From positions 496,001 through 560,000 of the forward strand of contig NC_070571.1 in the NCBI RefSeq assembly GCF_026914185.1: DNA of 64,000 nt, given 5' to 3'. Origin of the DNA: Puccinia triticina. Lineage: Eukaryota > Basidiomycota > Pucciniomycetes > Pucciniales > Pucciniaceae. Position numbers and translations under genes: made by a program. Positions 31,120 to 43,300 of this stretch are shown here, in pieces; the stretch's first letter is position 1, and every line of letters begins with the position of its first letter. The notes under the pieces were generated by a model that made no database searches, was not told the origin of the DNA, and saw only the letters and a list, made by a program, of their open reading frames with translations.

Positions 31120-34100
31120 AGCTGATCTTCAGCAGCACCGGACAGCCAAACATGGGACACAGTCATAATCACCGTGTGAAATTTGTGCGTTGTCCTCCAG
31201 CGGTAACAGGATCAGCATTGGGATTGTGAACAACAAGTGGAGGGTAACAGCATGTAGGACTTAGTCTTGATTCCCCTCAAATGTCAGCATTGCCTTCCAA
31301 TACAATGTCCATGCTCTCGAGTTGATCAAGATGATGCTGAAGATCTCTAAGAGGAGGGAGACAAGTAAGGTAACTGTTTGTGTACTGGTAGTGTCAAGGA
31401 CGAAGAAAATGTAGCCCATCCAGATATCAATCTGGCCGGGGGAGGGAGCCTGTTTGCCAAACATGAGCTTACCGCGTTGTAGGGGTTAGATAATATCCAA
31501 AGCCAAGGAGGCACCAAGCGCCGAGGAGAGTGATTTCAAGGCAGCAATACTTGAAAATTGCTCGCTGAGCCGCTACCCTCAACTGAGGAACTGGTTTGTT
31601 TGTGGCTCCTGATCAACATCCCCGGCGTGCTAGTAGTGAAAGGGGGGGAACAAGGTGAGACCCATGCGCACGTGCAGGCTGAGCGAAGCACAGAGAGAGG
31701 CCCAGAGGGGTCAAGAGCTTACAGTTCAGTGAATCTGGCAACGCAAGACCATTCACGTTAGTGACGAGGATACGGTGTGGCTTTGGCAAGGATACAGTGG
31801 CGTGGTGTGGGCGAGGATACGGTGGCCGTGGCGCCAGATGCGGCTTGAATCAGAGTCACGACTCACTGCCTATGGATGGGTCAAGCAGCCCGAGCTTGAA
31901 TATTTAAAGAGGGGGGGCTGGTGTTAATTGTTCCCCCCAGGGGTTCTGGTTTTGTCCTACCCCCTCCCTGGGAACCCCCTGATCACTTGATTAGGGCCTT
32001 CCTGGACTACTCTAACAACCAGCCCACTTTTGCTCGTTGCTGCGGCACAGCTGGAGGGTCATCCATAGGGCCTTTGGGCCTTTGGGGATTTTCAACTTGT
32101 GTGTGCTATTCTTTGGTGTAATTTTCTAAATAAAACACCCCAAAACTTAGATCCAGAGGTCTAGGATTTTGTGGATTTAAGAAAGTGGGATATTTTCATC
32201 CTTGATAAGTGTTGCCTAATTGTATCTAAGCCTTGTGATTTTTTGCTACAATTTGTTCATGTAGCAGCTAACCTTGAAGAATCAGACAACCAACTTCCAA
32301 CCAAAAAAAAAATCATGGGAATACCCTGTTAACCAAGCTGATCTTTTATTCTTCTTGAATTCCTTCGAGGAATAAAGAATGTCTGCTAGTTGAAGCCTGA
32401 TGGTAAGATTTCCGCTTGTATTGTTTAAAATTTTTCTTGCTACCAAGCTCCTGAGAAACCTTGTAATCTTTGCTCTTGTTTTGGGTAAGCTCCTTCACAT
32501 GTTGAATTTATCAAGGTTTGGATTTCGGCCAAAGAAAACTCCAGCTGAGGCTCTTGGAATTCTAGCAGAGCTGATTGCTTGTGGGCCATTGACACTACAT
32601 GTCAAGCAGAACCAATATAGCATCTGCAGGTGGGACAACTGGCATAGAAAATGATGCACATTCAATTAATAGCAAATATTTCAAAACACTACTCCCCACA
32701 TCATTCCTGAAACAATCAAAGGGAGTCAATCTAGAATATGATGATTAAATATAAAATTAGCCCAGTGGCAGAGAGCCATAGAAATTTGAGTAAGAATAAC
32801 ACGTTGAGATTGAAATTGATACCCACGATTGTCCACTCATCATGTCAAGCAGACCCAACCTGGGAAATGCATGCGTACTGGAAAACTGGCACAGATTAAT
32901 GAAGATTCAGTCTAAAAGAACTGTTAGAGAGGAATTTAATTTTAGAGAAAACACACCAAAAATTCACTGTTGAATATTTAATACATCCAAACATTTTCAA
33001 ATTTACTACCAAATCTTTTTGTTCAGATTGAAATTCATTTTAAACAATAGATAAATCAGGAATTTTTCCAAAGAGTTTCTCTTTTCCAAGCTCACATATC
33101 AAGTTTATCTACAGGTTTATTTCTTATGAAATGACTCTCTGTAAGCTTCAAGGATTTATCTTGAGCATCTTCTAAACCTCAGAAGGGTGAATCTCACTCT
33201 TTCACAAGAATTTGAGGAATATCTCCTGGACATTTGGGAATTCAAGTTGACAAGGTCTCCTCATGGAAAAGTTTTTTTTTATCCTCACAAGAGCCTTGGA
33301 ATTCAATCTCAAGCCAGATTTAACCCATCTCAAACTTGCCTTGAGCGCAATTCAGCATTGATTCATCATTAATTCAGCATGAATTGACCACAATTTAATT
33401 GAGTGGAAATTGAGTGTAACTTGCTGATAGGGTTCCAGAAGAAAGTTTAAAAGGTTAAAAAAATTATTAAATGATTGGAATTGCATGCAAGCGCTGAGCA
33501 AGGTCCCATGGTATAACCCCATGATTAATCAAAATATATAATATGGTAGTAATATGAGAAACCATTGTTTCTGCCAAGAAGTTGACAATTCCTTGCAGTG
33601 TGGTTGTACATATGCTTTTGAAGAGTTAAAGTAATTTATACAGTCAAGTTGCAGTTGGTATCAATATGATATCAGACCAATTTCCAACATGACTTCATTA
33701 AACACTAGAGTTTAAAGCGGCTACGCCGCTGCGGGGGTACAAGTTCAACCCACCATTTGCATTCTAAGCCAAGCAGAAGAAGGCCAACTCCACCCAACAA
33801 CACACTCCAAGTTTTTAGTACTTTTATTTGAATCAAAAACCTTGGTCTCCAGCAGCCTAATAAAAAAGGCCCACAAAAACAAGAAATGAGTGATGTTATA
33901 CAATTTACGGCTGAAGGACTTTGTTACTTGATGAGATTTTCAACTGTTGTTCAGAAATCTCAGCAAATAGAAAACTTTCTCAACACTACAATGATTGCTT
34001 TTTGACTTCTGCTACAATCAGCACCATGCACAAAATCATGACCAAATTGTTCAAGAACAAATCTTTGTGGCTGATGGTTGCAATAGTTAGTATTAGCTCA

Positions 34101-34320
34101 CTGTAGACTCTGTTGGAGGGATGCTGGCTAGAACCAAGCGCAACCCCTCTGTGCCAAATTTGGACTGCTGATAAGGTGGAATAGAACTGGAGTGTTGTTG
34201 ATAAACTGCAGAGAGATGATCAGTGCTAATGTGAAAAAGGATAAAATAGATTGGAATATTTTGGTTACCTAAGATCTACTTGCAATCCTCCAAGTTTGAG
34301 AGGTGAAAAAGTTCTTGTGG
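31120..34320. other. No recognisable gene
   Basis: From 31120 to about 32100 there is mixed-composition DNA. From 32100 to 34320 it is AT-rich, with only short open frames lacking motifs. A minus-strand frame at 31261-31464 has a hydrophobic stretch but no family I know. The GC island at 33715-33733 is the second copy of that near 27992. Confidence 0.4.
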
Positions 34321-34328
34321 CAGAAGAC

Positions 34329-34790
34329 TCAGAAGAGAAAGGGGATGTTGCTCTTGACTACTCTAATTCTAAATTCAACCAATGCACTCAACATCTTCCG
34401 CCTTGCACTCTCACATGTGACCTTTGTGCGCAAAATTTTGTAAGGAGGTGTGATCTGACCACGGGAATCCGGAGAAGTTGTCCAGTCAAACAGCGTTACC
34501 ACCTGCAGAACAATAGACTTTGATCCTCCCGGTGTCTGGCTCAAATCCCATGGCCAGGTCTTCTGTGGTTACTCGACATTGAATCACATGTCCCCTTTTC
34601 GAGACGGCCTCCTCATCAAGACCAGTGGGGTCAATCCAGCGCCAGAGGCAATTTGGATCTGAGCAGCAATGATATCAATCACATTGATTGTATGTTCTAC
34701 CTGAAGTCGTCGGTTGATTTTGATAAAGTGGTGTTGGCCTTGTTGTTCAACAAGGGATTCACCCAGGTGTGAGCGTTTTGGATGAGCGCG
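34329..34790 (-). pseudogene. Pyruvate carboxylase-like biotin-carboxylase fragment, broken
   Basis: Minus-strand reading gives conserved biotin-carboxylase segments in order: QHHFIKINRRLQVEHT and AAQIQIASG (34584-34780), RGHVIQCRVTTEDLAMGFEP (about 34530-34605), GRIKVYCSAGGNAV, then QITPPY and ARRKMLSALVEFRIR (34329-34470). These fit pyruvate carboxylase (ATP- and biotin-dependent pyruvate to oxaloacetate) better than acetyl-CoA carboxylase. Reading needs two frame changes, and a TGA at 34486-34488 replaces the Arg of the family's GNxVRLD. The ATP-grasp N-half, transcarboxylase and biotin domains are absent. The family Glu-Ile-Asn-Pro-Arg active segment reads Lys-Ile-Asn-Arg-Arg. Clearly a pseudogene fragment. 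Confidence 0.8.
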
Positions 34791-34792
34791 AG

Positions 34793-36349
34793 TCACTGGA
34801 GGAGCCAGGCGCGGACGTCAAGGACGGCGGCATGTGAGTGGTCGTTGTCGAGGAGAAGCAGGGGATCGGGAAGGGCAAGGGGCCAAACGGCTGGGTTGGC
34901 CTGGAGTAGACTCTCCACAGAGCTCTTGGCAAGTTGCTTGAGCGCATAGTGCCCCTCCACCACGCCCCGTAACAGCTCCTCCAGCTGTGGCACCAGCGCC
35001 GGTGGTCGTCCCGCGCGAGGACAGCAGGTCTGGCAGGAGGACATGTCAAACGGTGGCCCCCAAAAAAGAGATTGACACATTTTGGAAGATCTTTGACTCC
35101 CCCCCGTCCCCTCCATCCGACCACATGCAGGACGCTGTTGCTCCTCCGTCTAGCTTGGCAATCAGGGCCTGCAGACACATGGGCACATGGTTCAAGCTCC
35201 ATTTACTGTCACCCCAGGACTCCTCCTCCACGGACCCACATTCTTGACCCAGCCGGTGTAGAACATGGGCAGGTGGAAGAGGGCCAGCCAATGTGACTCG
35301 ACAGTGATGGAGGGCAGGGCAAGGAAGTAGTTGTTGGCCCGTGAGCAGTGGGCTTTGGCTGAGGAGGAGGATGGGCTCATGGGGGCGTCAAAGAGCAGCC
35401 TGGAGATTGTGTTGAGCTGGCGGAGGGCGGGCATGCAATGGATTGAGCTGGGCACACAGGCCGCAACGAGGGAGATGATTTATTTGATAATTGATGAGCT
35501 CTGTGGGTCTACTTCACCACGGCCTCTTTTTCCATCCCGGCCTGTTAGTTGTCCAAGGGATCAAGCCCGGGCAAACATTCTTCGCGTGCGCAGACGCGCA
35601 TGGACCAGCGACTTGCGCTGGGAGAGCCTGTTCTTGATTTCCCAGGCACCCACTTGGTCCAAAGTCAGGTTGATGATCCCAACAATCTCAAGAAGGGTTC
35701 GGCCTTCCTGTACGACCATGAGCGCATTGAGAAAGCGGCCCACAAGCTCAAACTTGTGCTGGTAGTTCAAGTTGTTGTAGATGTCAAACCAGCTCCGGCA
35801 GGGTAAGCTGAACAGAGCGCGAAGGATGAGGAGCGCCTGTTTTTGGATGGCCGGGCTGGAGAAGTACAAATAGAGGCCTGGATTGCATGGAGTCAAAGGT
35901 GCATTGAAAATTGTGTGAGACATGTCGGACTCCTCGAGTCAAAAGGACAATGTTTCCATCGCAATATTGGGAGGCGTCAGTACCATGACAAAGGGGCGGA
36001 GAAGTTTCGACATCAGTAGATCATACAGCTTACATGTAGTGGGAAATCGCCAGAACAAGTTGTCCTCATCCTCCGAAAACAATTGTGGCAGGGTTTCAGT
36101 GGAGTATTCTGGAAAGCAACAGGTTTTCCTGGAGCCTTGAGTTTGACATAAATAGGGGGGAGCAAACTCGTGCTTCCCCCACAGATTGTCGTCCCCAGTT
36201 GCAGTTGCGCTTGTTGATGCTTTCTTGTCCTTGATCATCTCCCCTATCTGCAGTTGCAGGTAGCCGGCGGTGTCAAGCCAAAACAAATTTAACCCCCTGT
36301 TGCAGTTGCGCATGTTGGAAAATATTTTACCAGCACTTTGCACTTGCAA
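34793..36349 (-). pseudogene. Unassigned minus-strand coding-like remnants
   Basis: Several overlapping minus-strand frames (34793-35116, 35192-35455, 35561-35923, 35939-36349) have protein-like composition, for example QKQALLILRALFSLPCRSWF and KFELVGRFLNALMVVQEGRT. They are mutually out of frame and lack clear splice signals, so they may be exons or frameshifted pieces of one gene. I do not recognise the family. They lie directly upstream of the pyruvate carboxylase-like fragment on the same strand, but their sequence does not match that enzyme. Confidence 0.3.
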
Positions 36350-36819
36350 GTGTCAATTAAACTGTATTTTATCCTTCCCCTGCTGCACCTGCACAGGCCA
36401 AAGTACCAAATTTCCAGTACTGCTTCTTGGCGGGTTCATTACTTTATTTATCTCAAATTTTTGTTTCCAAGTTTCTTCCCCCTGTCTGCCCCTTGCACTT
36501 GCAACAGGCCACAGAGGTTGACGCCGGCCCCTTTTTGTCTGCGGTTCGCGGACTGGGGGGTCAGTCCAAGGCATATTTTATGTTGGGGGACTTAAAATTA
36601 AATTTTTCACAGCAATGAATCGCCAATGTTCTTGCCTGAAAAATAAGGGATTTGTGGGATTTTCAGAAAGAGGGAGGGGGAACCCATGATCCCAATTTCC
36701 ACAAAAGTGTGGATTTAATACACTTAGATTCAGCATAACTTCAGCAAAAATTCAGCACAAAATTACACATCACTTGGGGACCAAGTCCTGCAAGAGATCT
36801 TAAAGGGTTCCTAAAGAGA

Positions 36820-37530
36820 GGGGTGAAGGCACTTGCACGCAAGTGCTGAGCAAACATCTGTGGTGAAGTAAACCAAATAAACAGGAGTGATGCGAGTAAC
36901 AGCTCTCTTGATCACTCCTGTCAAAAATAAGTCTTTCCTGCGGCCGAGAAGCCGCGAGGAATTTGAAAATAGCAAGGCAACCCTACCGGTCGCCACAAGA
37001 TTATATAAAGGGAGGCTTCTGAGCGATTAGAAGCCTCCCCAGATTCATACCAACCACCTCGCAGAACCCGCCAGCCTCGCCCTTGTCTACCCGACCTGTC
37101 CGCCAGCCTGACCGTTTCTTTGACTTTGGTTCTTTTTGAGTTGCTTGTTCTTTGTCGTGGACTTCCTCTCCGAGTAAGTCCACTATTTCCTTTTTCTCTA
37201 TTGGGATTCTATCCCCTATCCTGGGAACGTTCAGAACGTTCAAAATACCCCCTTAATTGGGCCCCAGAAGTCACAGGTTTTATAAACACCCCTGCGCATC
37301 TCGTGCGCAGGCCCTGTAAGATCATCGGAGGGCACTTAAATACCCCAGGCGCTCCTGGCCCTTCCGTTAAAACCTTTTTTGGGTTTTATTCCAAATAACT
37401 TTAAGTTATTTGATACTTTTACCGCGCTTTTATTGCGCTCATCACCGCACTGCTGCGCAGTCACCGGTGTAGCTAGAAGATTAAATTTACTCTTGGCATC
37501 ACCGCGCCTGACAGCATGAGTGGTGTCAGA
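36820..37530 (+). repeat. LTR-like segment with TATA box and primer-site-like end
   Basis: Starts near GTGCTGAGCAAACATCTG (compare 24376-24850, minus). It contains TTATATAAAGG at 37001-37011, immediately followed by a 10-bp hairpin (GGAGGCTTCT 37011-37020 / AGAAGCCTCC 37029-37038). It runs through C-rich leader-like sequence to GCGCCTGACAGCATGAG and then TGGTGTCAGACTAATGC, like the LTR/primer junction near 24201. No second LTR was found. Tentatively a 5' LTR remnant. Confidence 0.4.
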
Positions 37531-37925
37531 CTAATGCAAGGAGTGCAGAAATGGGGTCAGAAGACTGCATGCAGCTGCAAGGGGTGCATGAATGAAGCGG
37601 GGACATGTCAAATATAGAAGAAATGGGGTTGGTCCCTTGCATATGCAGTGGAGATAAGAGGGATAGAAAAGAGTATGTGTTTGGCTGGGGCTGAGTATGC
37701 GTAAACCTGGGAGAGGTGACTTGAGGGTTGTGACAGGATGATGACTGGGCTGGCCGTGTCCATGAGGGTCCAAGAGGGTGTAACTTCCAATTCAGCGGGG
37801 TTCCAGTGGCAAATAGGGGTAAAATTGGCCGTAGGATCCATTTGGTGGTATCTTGAGGCCTAGGGTGAGTAAATATATGTATGAGAAAAAACTTTTGATT
37901 TTTCACTTTTCCGTCTATCACAGCG

Positions 37926-38012
37926 CTAACTTAACACAAGTCCCCCCTGGTGGGAGGCTTGCTGTGGCTGGCCGCGAAGCGGCTCCTCCCACAGGGAGGG
38001 ACTTGCAAGTAA
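37926..38012. mobile_element. GC-rich hairpin MITE (AACTTAACACAAGTCC type)
   Basis: AACTTAACACAAGTCCCCCC at the left pairs with GGGAGGGACTTGCAAG at the right, with GTGGGAGG/CCTCCCAC and GCCGCGAAGCGGC inside. It matches the element at 63856-63955, which ends GGACTTGTGTTAAGTT. It is non-coding. Confidence 0.55.
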
Positions 38013-38591
38013 TGTTGAAATTTTGGCTGGGAAAGAAATCACAAATGGCTGGAGGGAAAATATTAAGCCTCAGCCAGCCTCCCCCTCAGGTCCTGTGGAC
38101 CTGCCCCAGAGTCAAAAGATACTTCTGGACCTCAGCTTTCATTTGGCACCGGTCTTATCTCCTCAATACAAACCATTTGCACTGTACTAATGTTTTAAAA
38201 ATAAAATAAAAAAACATGAAGAAATGTAAACTAAGGATGCGCAACCATCATGCCTGGTGGATCCTGGATCTGCAAACCCGCAGATCCTACACATGTAGTG
38301 TTGCATTTTGTTGCAGATAGGAAATTCAATTGTGCATATTGTCAGAAAATCCAAAAATGGATCTTCAGAGCAATGCAATATCCTTCAGGATTGCTTTGAC
38401 CTTCAAAACGGATTCCTTCAATCAGTTTTGGAGCTTTTTTCTCAAACTTTTGAGTGAGGGTGCCCATCAGCAATGCCAATGAAACTGTCTATTCAGTTTG
38501 TTTTGTACATATTTTGCTGATTTTTAGATAATTGTTTGGTGATTTTGGGGTTGAATATCCTTCCTTTCCTTGCCAGACTTTAGACATTAGG

Positions 38592-38650
38592 CTTAAGCCT
38601 CTCCTGCGGAGAGCCCTCTGGGCGGGGTGCCCAGACCCTCTGTTTGAGAG
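38592..38650. mobile_element. Left part of a small MITE split by the hAT-like element
   Basis: CTTAAGCCTCTCC...CCCTCTGTTTGAGAG continues after the hAT-like insertion at 45672 as GCTTAGTTAAG. The intact relative at 63277-63346 reads straight through as CTCTCAAACAGAGGG on the other strand, which gives the empty site. Confidence 0.65.
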
Positions 38651-38794
38651 TAGGGATGGCCGCGGGTACCCGGTATCCGCTGGCGGGTACCCGCGCGGTA
38701 TCCATTGGCGGGTACCCGCCAGCGGATACCGGGTGCGGGTGCAGGTGTCAGGGCTAGCCAAAAATTCAACACCCGGGTACCCGCCTATCTGACC

Positions 38795-39131
38795 TGTCCT
38801 GTCCATTTGCGTGCAAACAGACAGGACAGATGTGTTGGGGCTATCCTGTCCGTTTGCACACAAACGGACAGGCTGCCAATGTTTTGTCCTGCACGTAAAC
38901 GGACAGGACAGAGGTGTTGGGGCTGTCCTGTCTGTTCGCACGCAAACGGACAGGACAGAGCCAATGTTTTGTCCTTTCTGTTTGCGTGCAAACGGACATG
39001 ACGGAGTACTTTTTGGGGCTGTCCTGTCCGCGTTTGCACGCAAACGGACAGGAAAGACATCCGTGTCCTGTCCGTTTGCGTGCATATGGACAGGACAAAA
39101 CATCGGCGTCCTGTTTGTTTGAACGCAAAAG
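38795..39131. repeat. Hairpin-unit array, word CCTGTCCGTTTGC
   Basis: Eight or so units in which CCTGTCCGTTTGC and GCAAACGGACAGG face each other across a 2-4 nt centre, giving near-perfect 28-bp palindromes. They are separated by GACAGAGGTGTTGGGGCTGT-type spacers. The last unit breaks at the copia LTR (39132) and resumes at 45210 (ATAAGGACAGGACAGG). Arg/Thr-rich frames here on both strands are repeat translations. Confidence 0.85.
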
Positions 39132-39571
39132 TGTTGTGACATGTATTTAGTACTCGACAGCGTTAACTGTCACAGATATTTTGTAGATAGTTTTACTCTG
39201 ATTTTATTACATAGCAATAAAATCATCATTCCTGCGAGCTACCTGTGAAGCCCCTGCCTTCAGAAGAGTTTCACATGAAGGTTCACGGGATTGTGAACCC
39301 CGTGCAGACAAGTACATATACTTGACCCTCTCCTTTCCTAGTCCGGCAGAGAGTTTCCTCTCTCCCGGCTAGGTGAGCCCTTTTCCTTTCTTTCATGACT
39401 AGTTGTACTTACTAGAGAGAGTTTCCTCTCTCCCGGCTAGCCCTTTGCAATCGAGTCCCCCACCGTTTGGAACTAGAAAGTTCCCAAAGGCTCCGGCCTC
39501 GTCCCCTTTCGCCCGCTTTCCTCCTCGTCGCCAGTGAGGGTTCACAGAACCCTTACACTACCACTCCAACA
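39132..39571 (+). repeat. copia 5' LTR, 440 bp
   Basis: TGTTGTGACATGTATTTAG to CTACCACTCCAACA. It contains an imperfect direct repeat GAGAGTTTCCTCTCTCCCGG (about 39347-39370 and 39417-39440). Compared with the 3' LTR it retains 319 bp that the other has lost between two CTACC words (39239-39243 and 39558-39562). Confidence 0.85.
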
Positions 39572-39582
39572 GGTTATGAGCC
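39572..39582 (+). promoter_or_regulatory. Primer-binding site for initiator tRNA-Met anticodon arm
   Basis: GGTTATGAGCC directly follows the LTR. Its complement GGCTCATAACC is the anticodon stem-loop of eukaryotic initiator tRNA-Met (anticodon CAT), not a tRNA 3' end. Drosophila copia is the established case of priming from an internal cut fragment of this tRNA. The use here is inferred from sequence alone. Confidence 0.7.
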
Positions 39583-40302
39583 TATCTCACTAAGAGTAGC
39601 TTGTTTTTTTTTCCTTATCATCATCAGTAACCAGCAAGAAGACAAAGAACCAATACCGTAGTCCATCAACTGGACGAGCTTCGTAGTCTAACCCTGATGA
39701 GCATCAATCGTCCGCCGGCGAGCGTTTTTTTTTTCCCTTTTCTCTCTGCTGCTCCTCTATCTTCCTTTCCCTGAATATCCGGATCGTCAACCAAAAACCA
39801 AATCACACTTCCTATCAACACAATTGACTATAAACAGGTGCCGTAATCACCGTTCAGGAGTTTTGAGTTTGAGCCAGAGCTAGAAGATCTGAATCCTGTA
39901 TCGTGCGGCGAACACCCTGCAAGTGTTTATGCTGGTCTGATCAACCATAACCGCACGAACAGGGTAAAGTTCAACGAAACTCTAAGCTTAACAATAAAGA
40001 CTGAAGAATCGGCTGGGGCCTGTTTATCCATCAAGACCCCAATCTCGACGATCAACCCGACCAAACTTTCATCTCTCTCTCTCTCTCTTTCTCTCTCTTT
40101 CCTTGTCCTGTTATTTCCCACGCTCCGGATTCCATTTTTTTATTTATCCTCTATCCACCTTCCACCACATTTCCTTTTCCTGACACTCTTGACCCGCCCA
40201 CCCTTGATGTCCGACAATAAACCTCCTTCCGGTCGTTTCATACCTCGACCTTCCAACCGTCCCATCCCTGGCCTTTGAACACTGGACCGGACAACTCCAA
40301 CC

Positions 40303-43300
40303 ATGAAATCAGTCCTTGGACCGCAAATCTCGACCAACGATTACTTCAAACAAAGACTATTGCAAGCACCTGCGGGACCCAGTCGCAACGAAGGCCCGTC
40401 CTCCTTTTTTTGGTCTAGACAAAGGCAAGGGGCGCGAACTCTCCGAGGAGCTGCCCGAAGAAACCAACTTTCAACCTCGACTCACCGGCCGTACCATTGG
40501 CTTGTCAGCGGCTAATTGGCGACGTACTGAACCAGCCCCCCACGTCACCTCGTTCGCCAACAGCCAGTCCTCAGCACCGGAGAACGGTGCTAACGAGTCT
40601 CAACCAGGTGGACATTTAGACCTCACCAGTCTCATCAACGAACTCCGCCTGCAACGTCAATCAGATGAGGCCAGGCGACAAGACGACCGCGCCCGTAGGG
40701 AGGCCGAGGAGGCGCGTACTCAAGCACGATGGCATCTTGATGAAGACTCCAAGATTTCGTCCATCGTATCCGCGGCAGTCAAGGAGTTTGCCGCAGAAGA
40801 CTTGCTCAAGCCCAATGGATCCAACATTCGGCGATGGGAGCAAGCACTCCGCGCTACCACAGCCAAACGCTTCCGCAACGCCGATTTCTTCACCCCGGGA
40901 GAAGACGAAGTTGTGGTTCCCTACCACAAGAAGATTGCACTCGGTATCATCCAATCCTTGGTTCACAGTGAGCTGTCATTTGCTTTACTGGATTTCAACA
41001 CCTCAGCCAATGTTTTTGATCACCTGGTATCAAAATTCCGCATCGTCAATCGGGCCAGACAGCTACAGGCGTGGGAAAAGCTGAAGGGCATCTCCTTGTC
41101 CGACTATAACAGCGCCGCAGAAGTCCTAGCCGAATTTGATCAATGTGCGCGGACTTTTGTCGAACAAGGGATCGATCTCACATGGGACACAATCCGAAGT
41201 TTTGTCCTTCAAGGCAATCTTCGCGACCATCTTCGACTGGTCGTCGATCAGAAAGTCGACCTATTCATGGAAACTCACGACTCGATGGCACCAGGCCCCG
41301 TGGACGTCCTCCACTATTGGGATGCTGCACGCACTGAACACCGACTAGCGGAGGAGACAGGAAGAAGCTCGACATCAACGCTGAACGTGACCCTAGCTAG
41401 CCGAGCAGACACTAGCGTTTCAGGACCCGTCTCAGGAGCTAGCTCACCTCAAGATACGCCTGGCGTCTCAGCGATGGCAGTCAACAAGATTCCCCGCTGC
41501 TACATATGCAAGAAGATCGGCCACATGTCTTCCAGCTGTCCGACAAGCAGGAAGAACAATCCTGACACCCGGCAAACTTCCCAACGTCCAGTCCCGGCCC
41601 CTAGCTTCCCACCATGTTCCGTAACCTACAATTTCGACAGGTTACCTTATATCAAACCAATACAACCCAACCCCAGGCCTACCGTTGCATCAACAGGACC
41701 ATATCGCCCACCGCACTTGCCCCAACCAAAAACCGGCAATCCAACCCAACCCAACAAACAAGTCGACGCCAGACAAATCAATGCCAACTTGTTCGCGGAA
41801 GAGGATGAAGATGTTGAATATGTGTTTGAAAACGAAAATCTGTCCGCCGAACCCTCAGGTCACCGCTTCAACCTTTGCGAATTGGCCGTTGACCGGGAAG
41901 GCCAGGAAGTCATATGGGACTCCGGCGCCTCAGATAACGTGACCAGTGATAGGTATGCGCTATTTGACTTCAAACCTCTAGAGCAACCTATTGCCGTAAA
42001 AGTGGCGACTGACACCGCGTGCGATTTCATCACAGGCACGGGTACTTTGAGATTCTGCGGGATGAACGGGGTGACGGTCGCTGTTAAGAATGTCTACTAT
42101 TGTGAGCGAGCTAGATTGACTCTCCTGTCAATCGCAGCCTTCAAACAAGCAGGCGCGTGTTTCAGAGTCAACGGAAATTTTGATGCCATTGATTTAATTT
42201 CTAGCAATGGCCGCCTCCTTCTTCACAGCAAGTTCGACTCCCAAAAGAACACATGGCCCTTACATAGACCGAAAAGAGCGCTTTTTGCACCGACCCCTTG
42301 TGTTGATACCAGTTGTTTTTCTCACTCATCAGTTGAAATAAAAGCAAATACCATCTTTAAATCACCAGCTGTAGTTGAGCACAGCCAGTTCACCTGGTGC
42401 GCTGAGGATCTCACGGCTGATGAAAAGACACTGCTTTTCTGGCACCGCCTCTTCGGCCATGCAAGCCTTCGGAAAATACGCAGGTTAGTGAAGCTGCAAC
42501 TGGGATACGGTCTGCCCGCCTCGATGCCTACAGGTTCGATAAAATGCCTGGTATGTTCCATCTGCAAGGCGACTAGAACCTCCGCACTAGGGCCATCCAA
42601 ACGGGTACTAGCAAGGTTATCTGTGGTCTGTATTGATCTGATGGGACCATTTGATACTGCAACCCTGAGTGGTGGTAAATATGCGCTCACAATCCGCGAT
42701 ATTTTTACGTCTTACAGTGAAGTCAAGATACTGAAGAGCAAGGCGGACGCGGCGGCGGTCCTAATGGAGACTATCACTCGTTGGGAGACTCAAACCAGTG
42801 CGAAGTTGAAGTTCCTCAGATCAGACAACGGTGGAGAGTTTGACTCAAAGGTCCTGGGAAAATTCCTTGCCGACAAGGGCATTATTGCCGAACGCTCACT
42901 ACCTTATCACCACTTCCAGAACAGAGCGGCTGAACGGTACAACCGGACGGTCTCAGACATGGGCCGAAGCGTTCTACATGACGGCGAACTTGGCCGTGAA
43001 TTCTGGGGCTACGCGTTGCTCTGGGCAGCCTGGACAATCAACAGAATTCCAAATCGTGTGACAAAAGACAAGACGCCCTACGAATGTTTTTTTGGTGAGA
43101 AACCCCAACTAGACAGGGCTTGAGTTTTCGGATCCAAAGCCTATGTCCTTGTTGCACCTGAAAAAAGGAAGAAACTCGACAATCGAGCGGTTGAAGGTCT
43201 CGTGGTTGGCCATCTACCAGAATCCAAAGGTTGGACATTCTGGTTACCTGCCTCAAAAAAGCTCGTATCATCCGCTTGGGCTGATTTTGGGCGGAATGCA

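Noticed and set aside
34793..36349. Acetyl-CoA carboxylase central region joined to the biotin-carboxylase fragment
   Set aside because: I considered it because of position, but no segment matches the carboxylase central domain convincingly, and the biotin-carboxylase wording fits pyruvate carboxylase.
38489..39142. 217-codon minus-strand open frame
   Set aside because: It translates the GGTACC-rich block and the hairpin array; Arg/Thr/Gln periodicity follows the DNA repeat and both strands are open.
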